DNA from: Tropicimonas sp047971885
GTDB taxonomy: Bacteria > Pseudomonadota > Alphaproteobacteria > Rhodobacterales > Rhodobacteraceae
Assembly: GCF_047971885.1 (NCBI RefSeq)
Contig: NZ_JBKEAE010000023.1
Location: 1-64,000, forward strand
Direction: 5' to 3'
Length of the DNA: 64,000 nt
Both the position numbers and the translations under genes were made by a program. Shown here in pieces: positions 16,265 to 24,800 of this stretch. The notes under the pieces are model-generated. The model did no database searches. It was not told the origin of the DNA and saw only the letters and a program-made list of their open reading frames with translations. The stretch's first letter is position 1; every line of letters starts with the position of its first letter.

Positions 16265-17164
16265 ATGACTCGCCTGTTATCCAGCCTTGGACCGGCCACG
16301 GCCGGGGCTTTCTTCATGATATCGGCCGGCGCGCTGTTCGCGGTGTCGAACACGCTGGTGCAATACGGCGCCATGCGGCAGGGCATCCCGCCGGCCAGCA
16401 TCGCCTTCTGGCAATACCTGATCGCGCTTCTGTTCTCGCTTCCGTGGATCTGGACCAACGGCGCCGCCGCGCTGCGCACCACGCAGCCGGGTCTGCACAT
16501 CCTGCGTGTCGCGCTGGCGGTGGGGGGCGTGCAGCTCTGGACCATGGGGCTGGCACAAGTACCGATCTGGCAGGCCATCGCGCTGATCATGCTGTCTCCA
16601 TTCTTCGTGACGCTCGGGGCCGGCATCCTGCTGGGCGAGGAGACGACGCTCGACCGCTGGCTGGCGGTTCTTGTCGGGTTTGCCGGGGGGATGATCATCC
16701 TTGCACCATGGTCGGAGGCGTTCAGCCTCCATGCCCTTCTGCCGGTCTGCGCCGCCGCCTTCTGGGCCGGAACCTCGCTTCTGACCAAGCGGATGACCCG
16801 CAGCGAAAGCCCCGGGGCGCTGACCATCTACCTGTTGCTGCTGCTGACACCGGTGAATGCGGCAATCGCCCTGGGCCACGGACCAGGCGACGGGCTGGCG
16901 ATCGCCCCCGGCACCTCGGGGGCGCTTCTGCTTGCCGTCGGTCTGCTGACCGGGCTGGCGCAATATGCGCTGGCCCGGGCCTACAGCATCGCCGACGCCG
17001 CCTATCTGCAACCCTTCGACCATGTGAAGCTGCCCTTCAACGTGGCGCTCGGCCTTGCCGTCTTCGGCTTCGTTCCGCCCGGTTCGATGTGGTTCGGCTC
17101 GGTGCTGATCGTCGGCGCGTCGCTCCTGCTGCTGCGCAGGGAGACGAGCGCGGCGATTGCCTGA
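16265..17164 (+). CDS. ribN: Riboflavin transporter, EamA/DMT family (RibN type)
   Basis: A 299-residue inner-membrane protein with about ten hydrophobic segments and the duplicated EamA architecture. Sequence alone would give only DMT permease, but the FMN riboswitch directly upstream makes riboflavin the expected substrate: RibN proteins of rhizobia and other proteobacteria are EamA members controlled by RFN elements. No riboflavin biosynthesis gene is nearby, which also supports a scavenging role. A purine-rich AGGGAAAGGG lies upstream of the ATG. Confidence 0.88.
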   Translation: MTRLLSSLGPATAGAFFMISAGALFAVSNTLVQYGAMRQGIPPASIAFWQYLIALLFSLPWIWTNGAAALRTTQPGLHILRVALAVGGVQLWTMGLAQVPIWQAIALIMLSPFFVTLGAGILLGEETTLDRWLAVLVGFAGGMIILAPWSEAFSLHALLPVCAAAFWAGTSLLTKRMTRSESPGALTIYLLLLLTPVNAAIALGHGPGDGLAIAPGTSGALLLAVGLLTGLAQYALARAYSIADAAYLQPFDHVKLPFNVALGLAVFGFVPPGSMWFGSVLIVGASLLLLRRETSAAIA

Positions 17165-17171
17165 AAACGGT

Positions 17172-17762
17172 TCAGGCGGCGCCGACATCCGTCTTTCCCC
17201 GCCGATCGGCGCGGAGGTTGGAATAGAGCACGTGATTGCGCCAGCGCCCGGCGATCTGAAGATAGCTCTGGGCGACGCCCTCGTACTTGAAGCCGCATTT
17301 TTCGAGGCAGCCGCGCGAGGCCGCGTTCTCGGGCAGGCAGGCCGCCTGAAGTCGGCTGAGATCGAGCGTGGTGAAGGCGTGATGGGTCAGCGCCAGGATC
17401 GCCTCGCGCATGTACCCCTGGCGCGCAAAGGGCTGGCCGACCCAATAGCCGAGCGTTCCGTCCTGCGCCGGGCCGCGGCGGATGTTGTCCAGGGTGATCG
17501 CACCCAGAAGCTGATCGTCGGCCGCGCGTATCATGAAGAGAGGCAGCGCCGTATCGGCCGAAACCGACCGCTGCGCCCAGTAGACACGGTTGGTAAACGC
17601 CTTGCGGCTCAGGTGATCAGCGGCCCAGAGCGGCTCCCACCGTTCGAGGAAAAGGCGCGAATCGTTGCGAAGACCACTCCAGGCGCGAAAGTCGGCGTGG
17701 ACCGGCGGGCGCAGTATCATGCGCTCGGTCACGATCCGTACCTTCCTCCGGCCAAGCCGCAT
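17172..17762 (-). CDS. GNAT acetyltransferase, RimJ/RimL type
   Basis: A 196-residue protein of the family that N-acetylates ribosomal protein termini and related substrates. Visible features are the N-terminal RIVTERMILRPP, the central TLGYWVGQPFARQGYMREA (acetyl-CoA loop) and NAASRGCLEKCGFKYEG. The ATG overlaps the stop of the upstream M16 peptidase by one base (TGATG), so it is the last gene of the cta-thrC transcription unit. The substrate cannot be told from sequence. Confidence 0.9.
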   Translation of the reverse strand: MRLGRRKVRIVTERMILRPPVHADFRAWSGLRNDSRLFLERWEPLWAADHLSRKAFTNRVYWAQRSVSADTALPLFMIRAADDQLLGAITLDNIRRGPAQDGTLGYWVGQPFARQGYMREAILALTHHAFTTLDLSRLQAACLPENAASRGCLEKCGFKYEGVAQSYLQIAGRWRNHVLYSNLRADRRGKTDVGAA

Positions 17763-19024
17763 CAGGCCGCGAGCCTCTCCTGCAAAACCCCCAGTTGGGG
17801 CGCCTTCCCGGCGGGGCCATAAAGCGCCAGCGCCGCCGTGCCGGAGCCGGCAAGCTTCGCGGCAAAGGCCAGCACTCCCGCCCGGTCGACCGCCTCGATC
17901 CGGGCAACCGTCTCGTCGAGCGTCGGCACCCTGTCCCAGACCGCCACCAGCCGCGCTAGCCGTTCGGCCCTGGCCGAAGGGCTTTCGAGCCCCATCAGAA
18001 GCCCCGCCTTCATCTGGGCGCGGGCCCGATCGACCTCGGCAGTGGTCAGATCGTTCGCCACCCGGCGCAATTCGTCCACCGTCAGGTCGGCAAGCCGGCC
18101 GATATCGTCCGCCGAGGTGCCGGCGTAGACCGTCATCATGCCGGTATCGGCATAGGCGCCGGCCTGCGCGAAGATCGAATAGCACAGACCCCGCTTTTCG
18201 CGGATCTCCTGAAACAGCCGCGAGGACATGCCTCCGCCCAGCAGCGTCGCATAGACCTGCGCCACATAGACATCGTCGTCGCGATAGGCCGGGCTTTCCA
18301 GCGCGAGCGCAAAATGCACCTGCTCCAGCGTCTTGATCTCGCGCCGCTCGCCACCGCGAAAGACGGCGCTGTCATGGCCGCGGAAATCGACGACGGGAAG
18401 GTGCCCGAACAGCGTTTCGGCCAGCCGCATGATCTGGTCGTGATCCACCGCGCCGGCCGCCGCCAGCACCATCTGGCCCGGCCCGTAATGCTCGGCGACA
18501 AATCCGGCAAGATCGGCCCGGCCAAAGTGCGCCACGCGCTCCGAAGGGCCGAGGATGGTGCGCCCCAGCGCCTGTCCGGGATAGGCGGCCTCCTGCAGCC
18601 AGTCGAAAATGATATCGTCGGGCGTGTCGAGCGCCTGACCGATCTCCTGCAGGATCACCCCGCGCTCGATCTCGATCTCGCCCTCGTCGAAGACGGGGTT
18701 GAGCACGATATCGGCGATCACGTCCATCGCCAGCGGCACGTCGTTTTTCAGCACGCGCGCATAATAGGCCGTAGCCTCGCGCGAGGTATAGGCGTTGATG
18801 AACCCGCCTACATCCTCGATTTCCTCGGCTATCTGCAGCGCGGTGCGTTTGCGCGTGCCCTTGAACGCCATGTGTTCGAGAAAATGGGCGATCCCGTTCT
18901 GTTCGAGCCGCTCGTGCCGCCCGCCCGCATTGACCCAGAGGCCCACGGCGGCGCTTTCCAGCCCCGGCATGTCCTCGGTGACGACGCGAAGCCCGTTGGG
19001 CAAACTGTCCAGTCTTACGCTCAA
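17762..19024 (-). CDS. M16 family zinc peptidase
   Basis: A 420-residue processing-peptidase-like protein. The inverted zinc motif HFLEH is at residues 47-51, with the distal glutamate in ERGVILQEIGQ near 127; C-terminal M16 half-domain follows. There is no obvious signal peptide. The start is TTG at 19024, forming a TTGA overlap with the thrC stop, so translation is coupled. The association of this peptidase with thrC is, as I recall, common in alphaproteobacteria. The physiological substrate is unknown. Confidence 0.9.
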   Translation of the reverse strand: MSVRLDSLPNGLRVVTEDMPGLESAAVGLWVNAGGRHERLEQNGIAHFLEHMAFKGTRKRTALQIAEEIEDVGGFINAYTSREATAYYARVLKNDVPLAMDVIADIVLNPVFDEGEIEIERGVILQEIGQALDTPDDIIFDWLQEAAYPGQALGRTILGPSERVAHFGRADLAGFVAEHYGPGQMVLAAAGAVDHDQIMRLAETLFGHLPVVDFRGHDSAVFRGGERREIKTLEQVHFALALESPAYRDDDVYVAQVYATLLGGGMSSRLFQEIREKRGLCYSIFAQAGAYADTGMMTVYAGTSADDIGRLADLTVDELRRVANDLTTAEVDRARAQMKAGLLMGLESPSARAERLARLVAVWDRVPTLDETVARIEAVDRAGVLAFAAKLAGSGTAALALYGPAGKAPQLGVLQERLAA

Positions 19025-20409
19025 ATGGCGCGCCTTTCGCTGATGAGGGTCTCAAGCTGACCCAGGTCGTTTGCTACCCGGGTCACCCGTTCGGGCCGCT
19101 CATACAGGTCCGCCATGCGATTGGGAAGGGGCGGCCGCAGCCCGGTCGCTGCCTCGACCGCATCGGGAAACTTGGCCGGGTGCGCGGTGGAAAGTGTGAT
19201 CATCGGTGTCTTGCCCAGATGCTGCCGCGCGACATGGACGCCGACCGCCGAATGCGGGCACAGCACCTCGCCGGTGTCGGCGAAGGTGCGGGCGATCTCG
19301 GCCGAGGTTTCCGCCTCCGACGCGCGGCCCGAGGCAAAGGTCTCGCGCAGGGATTCGAGCGCGCCCTGGCTGATGGCGAAGCCGCCCGCGCCTTTCAGTT
19401 CGTCCATCAGTTGCGCCACGGCCGCGCCGTCGCGGCCGTAGGCATCGAACAGCGCGCGCTCGAAATTCGAACTGACCTGAATGTCCATCGACGGACTGAT
19501 CGAGGGGGCAACGCCCGATGTCACATAGCCGCCCGATGTCAGCGCACGGTGAAGGATGTCGTTCTGGTTGGTGGCGATCACCAGCCTTTCGACCGGCAGC
19601 CCCATGCGGCGGGCGATATAGCCGGCGAAGATATCGCCGAAATTGCCGGTGGGAACGGTGAAGGAAACCGCGCGATAGGGCGCGCCGAGCGCCACTGCCG
19701 AGGTGAAATAATAGACCACCTGCGCCAGCACCCGCGCCCAGTTGATCGAGTTGACGCCAGCCAGGCCGACCGCATCGCGAAAGGCGAAATCGTTGAACAT
19801 GTCCTTCAGTCGCGCCTGGCAATCGTCGAAATCGCCATCGAGCGCCAGCGCGTGCACGTTGGCCTCGGCCGGCGTGGTCATCTGGCGGCGCTGCACCTCG
19901 GACACCCGGCCATGCGGAAACAGGATGAACACATCCACCGCATCGAGCCCGCGAAACGCCTCGATCGCCGCCGAACCGGTATCGCCCGAGGTCGCGCCGA
20001 CGATGGTGACCCGCTCGCCCCGCCGCTCCAGCGCGACCTGGAACAACTGGCCGATAAGCTGCATGGCAAAGTCCTTGAAGGCCAGTGTCGGCCCGTGGAA
20101 CAGTTCGAGCAGGAAATGGTTGGGCGCAAGCTGCACCAGCGGCGCCCGCGCCGCATGGCCGAAACCCGCGTAGGCACGGGCGATGGCCTCGCGAAATTCG
20201 GTATCGGTGAAGCTGCCACCGACGAAGGGGCGCATGATGCGGAATGCGGCCTCCTCGTAGGAAAGCCCGGCCAGTGCGGCGATCTCGGAAGGGTCCATCG
20301 CCGGGATGGTCTCGGGTACATAGAGCCCGCCGTCGCGCGCCAGCCCGGTCAGCATCGCGTCTTCGAAGCTCAGCACGGGCGCCTGCCCGCGGGTCGAGAT
20401 GTATCGCAT
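19021..20409 (-). CDS. thrC: Threonine synthase
   Basis: PLP enzyme that converts O-phosphohomoserine to threonine. The 462-residue protein starts MRYISTRGQAP as typical long-form threonine synthases do; the PLP lysine is Lys112 in LAFKDFAMQ, with the phosphate-binding VGATSGDTGSAA downstream. The frame continues upstream to 20502, but ATG 20409 overlaps the surf1 stop by one base and gives the family length. Lies inside the oxidase assembly unit, a biosynthetic gene in a respiratory operon. Confidence 0.96.
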   Translation of the reverse strand: MRYISTRGQAPVLSFEDAMLTGLARDGGLYVPETIPAMDPSEIAALAGLSYEEAAFRIMRPFVGGSFTDTEFREAIARAYAGFGHAARAPLVQLAPNHFLLELFHGPTLAFKDFAMQLIGQLFQVALERRGERVTIVGATSGDTGSAAIEAFRGLDAVDVFILFPHGRVSEVQRRQMTTPAEANVHALALDGDFDDCQARLKDMFNDFAFRDAVGLAGVNSINWARVLAQVVYYFTSAVALGAPYRAVSFTVPTGNFGDIFAGYIARRMGLPVERLVIATNQNDILHRALTSGGYVTSGVAPSISPSMDIQVSSNFERALFDAYGRDGAAVAQLMDELKGAGGFAISQGALESLRETFASGRASEAETSAEIARTFADTGEVLCPHSAVGVHVARQHLGKTPMITLSTAHPAKFPDAVEAATGLRPPLPNRMADLYERPERVTRVANDLGQLETLISERRAI

Positions 20410-21092
20410 CAGGTCTTCTCCTCCGACTCCGGCGTCCGGCGTGCCATACGACGAAGCAGCAGCAGTGTCATCCCCGCCCAGACCGCGGCAAGCCCGAACC
20501 ACTGCACCGCATAGCCCAGATGGTTGTTGGGGATGCCGGCGCTGTCGACCGGCAGCGGCGTGACCACCCCGCCACCACCGTCGCGGGCGACGACAAGAAC
20601 CGGCTCCGCCCCCAGCGCCCGCGCCATCTCGGCCACGTCGCGGGCGTACCAGAAATTGCCGCCGACATCGTTTTCGGGTGTAAACCCGTCCCGCTCGTCG
20701 GGCCAGTGCAGATTCCCGTTGATCGCAACATGGGTGGGCAGACGGGTTTCGTTCTTGCGGTTGGCCGCTACGAAACCCCGGTCAAGCAGGATGCGGCGGC
20801 CGCTGTCGGTATCGAGGCTGGTGACGATACGAAAACCCGGCCCGAGGTCGCGGGTCGAGACAAGGACGTGAAGCTCCCGCGCTCCGGTGCGCCCTTCGAC
20901 CCGGACCGGCAGGTAACGGTCGGCCCGGCTGTCCGGGGCTGCTGGCAACGGAACCGGATCGGCGGCGATCCGGCTGTCGATCTCGTCCAGGATCGCCTCT
21001 TTCCAGTGCAGGCGCTGCATCTGCCAGACACCAAGCGCCAGCAGGACCGCAACGCCGCCCGCACCGACGATCAGGGCAAAGAGATAACGCAC
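20409..21092 (-). CDS. SURF1 family cytochrome oxidase assembly protein
   Basis: Membrane protein that helps insert heme a into cytochrome oxidase subunit I. About 227 residues with one N-terminal (residues about 2-22) and one C-terminal (NNHLGYAVQWFGLAAVWAGM) membrane segment and a periplasmic middle, as in the SURF1/Shy1 family; LLDRGFVAANRK is a family feature. The frame is open to 21161, but the GTG at 21092 follows GGGGAG by 8 bases and gives the usual start MRYLFALIVG. Fits with ctaE and ctaG upstream. Confidence 0.9.
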   Translation of the reverse strand: MRYLFALIVGAGGVAVLLALGVWQMQRLHWKEAILDEIDSRIAADPVPLPAAPDSRADRYLPVRVEGRTGARELHVLVSTRDLGPGFRIVTSLDTDSGRRILLDRGFVAANRKNETRLPTHVAINGNLHWPDERDGFTPENDVGGNFWYARDVAEMARALGAEPVLVVARDGGGGVVTPLPVDSAGIPNNHLGYAVQWFGLAAVWAGMTLLLLRRMARRTPESEEKT

Positions 21093-21122
21093 GGACAGAA
21101 CTCCCCGGATGGCGATGCGAAA

Positions 21123-21144
21123 GGGGCGCGAAACATCGCGCCCC
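21123..21144 (-). terminator. Hairpin between ctaE and surf1, possible partial terminator
   Basis: A perfect 9-bp stem, GGGGCGCGA (21123-21131) with TCGCGCCCC (21136-21144), four-base loop, followed on the minus strand by TTTCG. It lies in the longest gap inside this operon (96 bp). It could reduce downstream expression relative to the oxidase subunits or protect the upstream mRNA 3' end. Confidence 0.6.
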
Positions 21145-21188
21145 CCGGCAGATACTTCCAAAGACCCGCCCTGGACAGGCCCGGCGGA

Positions 21189-21992
21189 TCAGCTTCCCCA
21201 GATGTAGACGACGGTAAACAGGAACAGCCAGACCACGTCGACGAAGTGCCAGTACCACGCCGCCGCCTCGAGCCCGACATGGCTGTCGGGGGTGAACTGG
21301 CCGGCACGGGCACGCAGGTAGCAGACAAACAGGAAGATGGTGCCGATGATGACGTGGGCGCCGTGGAAACCCGTCGCCATGAAGAAATTGGCGCCGTAGA
21401 TGTTGCCGGCGAAACCGAAGGCCGCATGGCTGTATTCATAGGCCTGGAAGAAGGTGAACAGCGCCCCCAGCGCCACCGCCAGAATCAGGCCGTTCCGCAG
21501 GTCCCTGCGGTTGTTGTTGTCGTGCACCAGCGCATAATGCGCCCAGGTGACCGCCATGCCCGAGCACAGCAGGATCAGCGTGTTGATGAGCGGCAGATGC
21601 CAGGGATCGAAGGGCTCTATCCCCTGCGGCGGCCATGTCTGGTACATGGCGGGCTCTTCCGGACCACCGGGATACATCGCATGCTTGATGAACGACCAGA
21701 ACCAGGCGACGAAGAACATCACCTCGGAAATGATGAACAGGATGACACCGTAGCGCAGGCCGATCCGCACCACGGGCGTGTATTCGCCGGCCTCGTTCTC
21801 GCTGATCGTGTCGCTCCACCAGCCATACATGACGTAGAGCACCGTCAGCGCTCCGGCGAAGAAGATGAACGGGGTGATGCCCTTCATCCACAGGACGGCC
21901 CCGAACAGCATGACAAACCCGCCGACCGCGCCCATGAAGGGCCAGATCGACGGGGGCAGGATGACATAATCGTGGTTCTTTTCATGTGCCAT
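21189..21992 (-). CDS. ctaE: Cytochrome c oxidase subunit III
   Basis: Membrane subunit of the aa3-type terminal oxidase. The 267-residue protein has seven hydrophobic segments and family landmarks such as VMFFVAWFWSFIKHAMYP, the glutamate-containing helix, GFHGAHVIIGTIFL and the C-terminal WYWHFVDVVWLFLF. The ATG begins MAHEKNHDYV, as in alphaproteobacterial subunit III. It follows ctaG by 20 bp. Confidence 0.96.
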   Translation of the reverse strand: MAHEKNHDYVILPPSIWPFMGAVGGFVMLFGAVLWMKGITPFIFFAGALTVLYVMYGWWSDTISENEAGEYTPVVRIGLRYGVILFIISEVMFFVAWFWSFIKHAMYPGGPEEPAMYQTWPPQGIEPFDPWHLPLINTLILLCSGMAVTWAHYALVHDNNNRRDLRNGLILAVALGALFTFFQAYEYSHAAFGFAGNIYGANFFMATGFHGAHVIIGTIFLFVCYLRARAGQFTPDSHVGLEAAAWYWHFVDVVWLFLFTVVYIWGS

Positions 21993-22012
21993 TTGGGGTC
22001 CCTTGCGCGTTT

Positions 22013-22582
22013 CTAGTTGGCCACGGCCAGCAGTGCCTGCTCTTCCGGCAGGTCGATTTCGTGAAAGGTATAGGACAGCGTGATATGGTTGACGTATTTC
22101 GCATTGCGGTCATCGACGATTTCCGGATCGACAAAGAAACTGACCGGCATGATGACGCTCTCTCCCGGCTGGAGAATCTGTTCGGTGAAACAGAAGCAGT
22201 CGATCTTGGCAAAGAACGGGCCCGCCTCGTAGGGCGTCACATTGTAGCTCGCCTGCCCGGCGACAGGGCGCTCCGTCGGGTTGTGTGCCTCGTAGAAGGC
22301 AAGCGCCGTCTCCCCGATGCGGACCTCCATCTCGCGCTGGAGCGGCCTGAAGCTCCACGGCATGTCGCGCCCGAGGCTGGCATCGAAGCGGATCTTCATC
22401 GTCCGGTCCAGCACCACGTCCGAACCCGCCTGCGCCGTGCTTGTGGTCCCGCCGTAGCCCGTGACGCGGCAGAAGACATCGTAAAGCGGCACCGCTGCCC
22501 AGGCGAGCGACCCCATCACCACCACCACGGCGATCGTCTGGGCCAGCGTCCGCTGCGGCCCCCGGAGGCGGCGGAAGATCAT
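22013..22582 (-). CDS. ctaG: Cytochrome c oxidase copper assembly protein (Cox11 family)
   Basis: Membrane-anchored copper chaperone that delivers copper to the CuB site of subunit I. The 189-residue protein has one N-terminal membrane helix (about residues 14-34), then a periplasmic beta domain with the copper ligands Cys129 and Cys131 in KIDCFCFTEQ, plus Cys38 close to the membrane. Its ATG overlaps the stop of the small upstream gene (ATGA). Confidence 0.96.
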   Translation of the reverse strand: MIFRRLRGPQRTLAQTIAVVVVMGSLAWAAVPLYDVFCRVTGYGGTTSTAQAGSDVVLDRTMKIRFDASLGRDMPWSFRPLQREMEVRIGETALAFYEAHNPTERPVAGQASYNVTPYEAGPFFAKIDCFCFTEQILQPGESVIMPVSFFVDPEIVDDRNAKYVNHITLSYTFHEIDLPEEQALLAVAN

Positions 22583-22749
22583 TCCGCCGCCTCGCGCGAA
22601 ACCATCCCGGTTCCCAGCACGTCCTGACCGTCGCCGACCTTGACGATGGTCATGCCGAAAACGATGGCGACGAATGCCAGCAGCAGCAGCAGCAGCCCGA
22701 AGTTCCGCCCTCTGCGGCGGCTGTGAAGTTCGTGCGTCGCGCGGATCAT
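22579..22749 (-). CDS. Small membrane protein between ctaB and ctaG (CoxF-like)
   Basis: A 56-residue protein with a basic N-terminus (HELHSRRRGRN) and one strong membrane helix (about residues 17-38), ending in a short polar tail. It overlaps ctaB upstream and ctaG downstream by 4 bases each (ATGA at both ends), so it is certainly translated as part of the set. A small gene in the same position is known in related cta operons; its exact role is not known to me. It is likely an oxidase assembly factor or accessory subunit (inference from position). Confidence 0.85.
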   Translation of the reverse strand: MIRATHELHSRRRGRNFGLLLLLLAFVAIVFGMTIVKVGDGQDVLGTGMVSREAAE

Positions 22750-23690
22750 GCGTCCGCTCCGATCACGCCCGGCCCGCGCAACGCCGCATCCGCCAGCAGT
22801 GCGGAATAGAGCAGGAACAGATACCACAGCGACAGCTTGAAGAAGCGCTTTTCCACCCCGTAGGCGGTTGCCACGGCCTCCGGTGTGCCGCGCCTCATCA
22901 CCCGCCACGCGCCGGTCACGAAGCGGGCGTTCATCACCAGCGCGGTTGTCAGATAGACCGGCCCGCCAATGGCGGTAGGGACCAGCGCCAGCGAACAGGC
23001 CGAAAGCGCCAGCGCATAGCCGAAAATATACCGCCGGGTGGTATCGTGGCCATGGGTGACGGTCAGCATCGGCACGCCGGCATCGTCGTAATCCGAATTC
23101 ATGAACAGCGCGAGCGACCAGAAATGCGGTGGCGTCCAGACAAGGATCAGCAGGAACATCAGGATCGGCTCGACCGAAACGCCGCCGGTCGCCACAGCCC
23201 AGCCGATCATCGGCGGAAACGCCCCCGCGGCCCCGCCAATGACGATGTTCTGCGGTGTCCAGCGTTTCAGCCACATCGTGTAGATCACGACGTAAAAGAA
23301 GATGGTGAACGCCAGCAGCCCCGCCGCGACCAGGTTCGCCGCCAGCCCCAGCATCATCACCGAAAGACCAGACAGCGCGATCCCCAGTCCAAGCGCCTCG
23401 CCTTCGCCGACACGCCCCGAGGGGATCGGCCGTTTCGAAGTGCGGCGCATCACCCGGTCGATATCGGCATCCCACCACATGTTCAGCGCACCCGACGCCC
23501 CGCCGCCGATGGCGATGAACAGAATCGAGACCAGCGCGAGATAGGGATGCACCGGCACCGGCGCCACCAGCAACCCGACAAGCGCGGTAAAGACAACCAG
23601 CGACATCACCCGTGGCTTGAGCAGCGCGAAATAATCCGCCAGCCCCGGTTCGGAACCGTGAACGGTGGTCTGTGTACCGATTTCAGACAT
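22746..23690 (-). CDS. ctaB: Heme O synthase (protoheme IX farnesyltransferase)
   Basis: Polytopic membrane UbiA-family prenyltransferase that attaches a farnesyl group to heme B, the first step to heme A. The 314-residue protein has several hydrophobic helices, the first prenyl-diphosphate motif ALNMWWDADIDRVMRRTSKRP and a second Asp-containing segment NSDYDDAG. Follows ctaC by about 30 bp. ctaA, for the next step, is not in the window. Confidence 0.96.
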   Translation of the reverse strand: MSEIGTQTTVHGSEPGLADYFALLKPRVMSLVVFTALVGLLVAPVPVHPYLALVSILFIAIGGGASGALNMWWDADIDRVMRRTSKRPIPSGRVGEGEALGLGIALSGLSVMMLGLAANLVAAGLLAFTIFFYVVIYTMWLKRWTPQNIVIGGAAGAFPPMIGWAVATGGVSVEPILMFLLILVWTPPHFWSLALFMNSDYDDAGVPMLTVTHGHDTTRRYIFGYALALSACSLALVPTAIGGPVYLTTALVMNARFVTGAWRVMRRGTPEAVATAYGVEKRFFKLSLWYLFLLYSALLADAALRGPGVIGADA

Positions 23691-23721
23691 GGCTCATCCG
23701 CTGTGTCCCTCCATCGACCGG

Positions 23722-24618
23722 CTACCGGGCCGACGCGACATCGACATTGCGCGGCTTGCCGGCGTATTCCTCGATGGCGCTGTCGAGCCATTGCTCATAG
23801 GCCTCTTCGCTCACCACCTTGACGGTGATCGGCATGTAGGCGTGGGCGATGCCGCAAAGCTCCGAGCACTGGCCGAAATAGATGCCTTCCTTCTCGGGCT
23901 GGAACCACAACTCGGCCAGCCGCCCGGGCACGCCGTCCTGTTTCACGCCCATGGCGGGCAACGCCCATGAATGGATCACGTCCGCGGCCGTGACCTGCAC
24001 GATCACGTTCCGGCCAACCGGCACGACCACTGCCGTGTCGGTCGCCAGAAGGAAATGCTCTTTCCTGTAACCCGCCTCGGCCAGTTGGGCCTCGACATCC
24101 GGCGTCAGCTTGTTGTCGGCATCGAAGCCGATCATGTAACTGTCGAAGCCGAATTCGTGATCGGGATAATCGTAGTGCCAGTACCACTGGTTGCCCGTTG
24201 CCTTGATGGTTATATCGGCCACCGGCATCGTCTGTTGCTTGAACAGGATCGGCAACGAGAACGAACCGATCACGATCAGAATCAGGATCGGAATCACCGT
24301 CCAGGCGATCTCGACCGGCGAATTGTGCGAGAAACGCGCCGGGTTGGGATTGGCCCGGCTGTTGTAGCGCAGCAGGGCCCACCCCAGCAGACCGACGACG
24401 AAAACCACAATCGCAGTGATGATATAGAGCAGAAGCCCGTCGAGCCAGTGGATGTCGCGCGCCACCGACGAGGCGGCAGGCTGCCAGCCCATCCCGCCCG
24501 GCACCGGCGCGCCGATCACCTCCAGATCGCCGGCCACGTCCTGCGCAAAGACGGCGGTGGATCCCATGAACCCGGCAGCGGCAGCCACTGCGCTGCCTGC
24601 AAGCGTCGAAAGTCGCAT
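23722..24618 (-). CDS. ctaC: Cytochrome c oxidase subunit II
   Basis: Electron-entry subunit of the aa3 oxidase carrying the CuA centre. The 298-residue protein has a signal peptide (residues 1-26, ending VFAQ), two membrane helices (about 60-82 and 104-125), the aromatic GNQWYWHYDYP and the CuA ligands His216 (VIHSW), Cys251, Cys255, His259 and Met262 in GQCSELCGIAHAYMP. First gene of the unit; subunit I (ctaD) is not here. Reading upstream of ATG 24618 into the open frame gives nonsense. Confidence 0.97.
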   Translation of the reverse strand: MRLSTLAGSAVAAAAGFMGSTAVFAQDVAGDLEVIGAPVPGGMGWQPAASSVARDIHWLDGLLLYIITAIVVFVVGLLGWALLRYNSRANPNPARFSHNSPVEIAWTVIPILILIVIGSFSLPILFKQQTMPVADITIKATGNQWYWHYDYPDHEFGFDSYMIGFDADNKLTPDVEAQLAEAGYRKEHFLLATDTAVVVPVGRNVIVQVTAADVIHSWALPAMGVKQDGVPGRLAELWFQPEKEGIYFGQCSELCGIAHAYMPITVKVVSEEAYEQWLDSAIEEYAGKPRNVDVASAR

Positions 24619-24699
24619 CAGTTTTGTCCCGTTCGCTATTCGGCAAAGCCGAAACGAGCATCCTCCCAGACGGCACCCGCCGCCATGCGATCCCACCCG

Positions 24700-24729
24700 T
24701 TGTGTCCTTGGCTCAAGAGACCATATTAG
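24700..24729 (+). promoter_or_regulatory. Weak candidate promoter for tldD
   Basis: TTGTGT (24700-24705), 18-base spacer, TATTAG (24724-24729) in the AT-richer part of the ctaC-tldD divergent gap. On the other strand TAATAT near 24725 could be a -10 for ctaC. Neither is strong. Confidence 0.3.
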
Positions 24730-24800
24730 TAAAAACAGCACAAGCCGGTGATTTCCGTCAATGGTCACATGCAACGCACCAGCCAAACGGAGTCTCCGCC

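Noticed and set aside
20244..22016. 590-codon plus-strand frame
   Set aside because: Antisense to surf1, ctaE and the 5' part of thrC.
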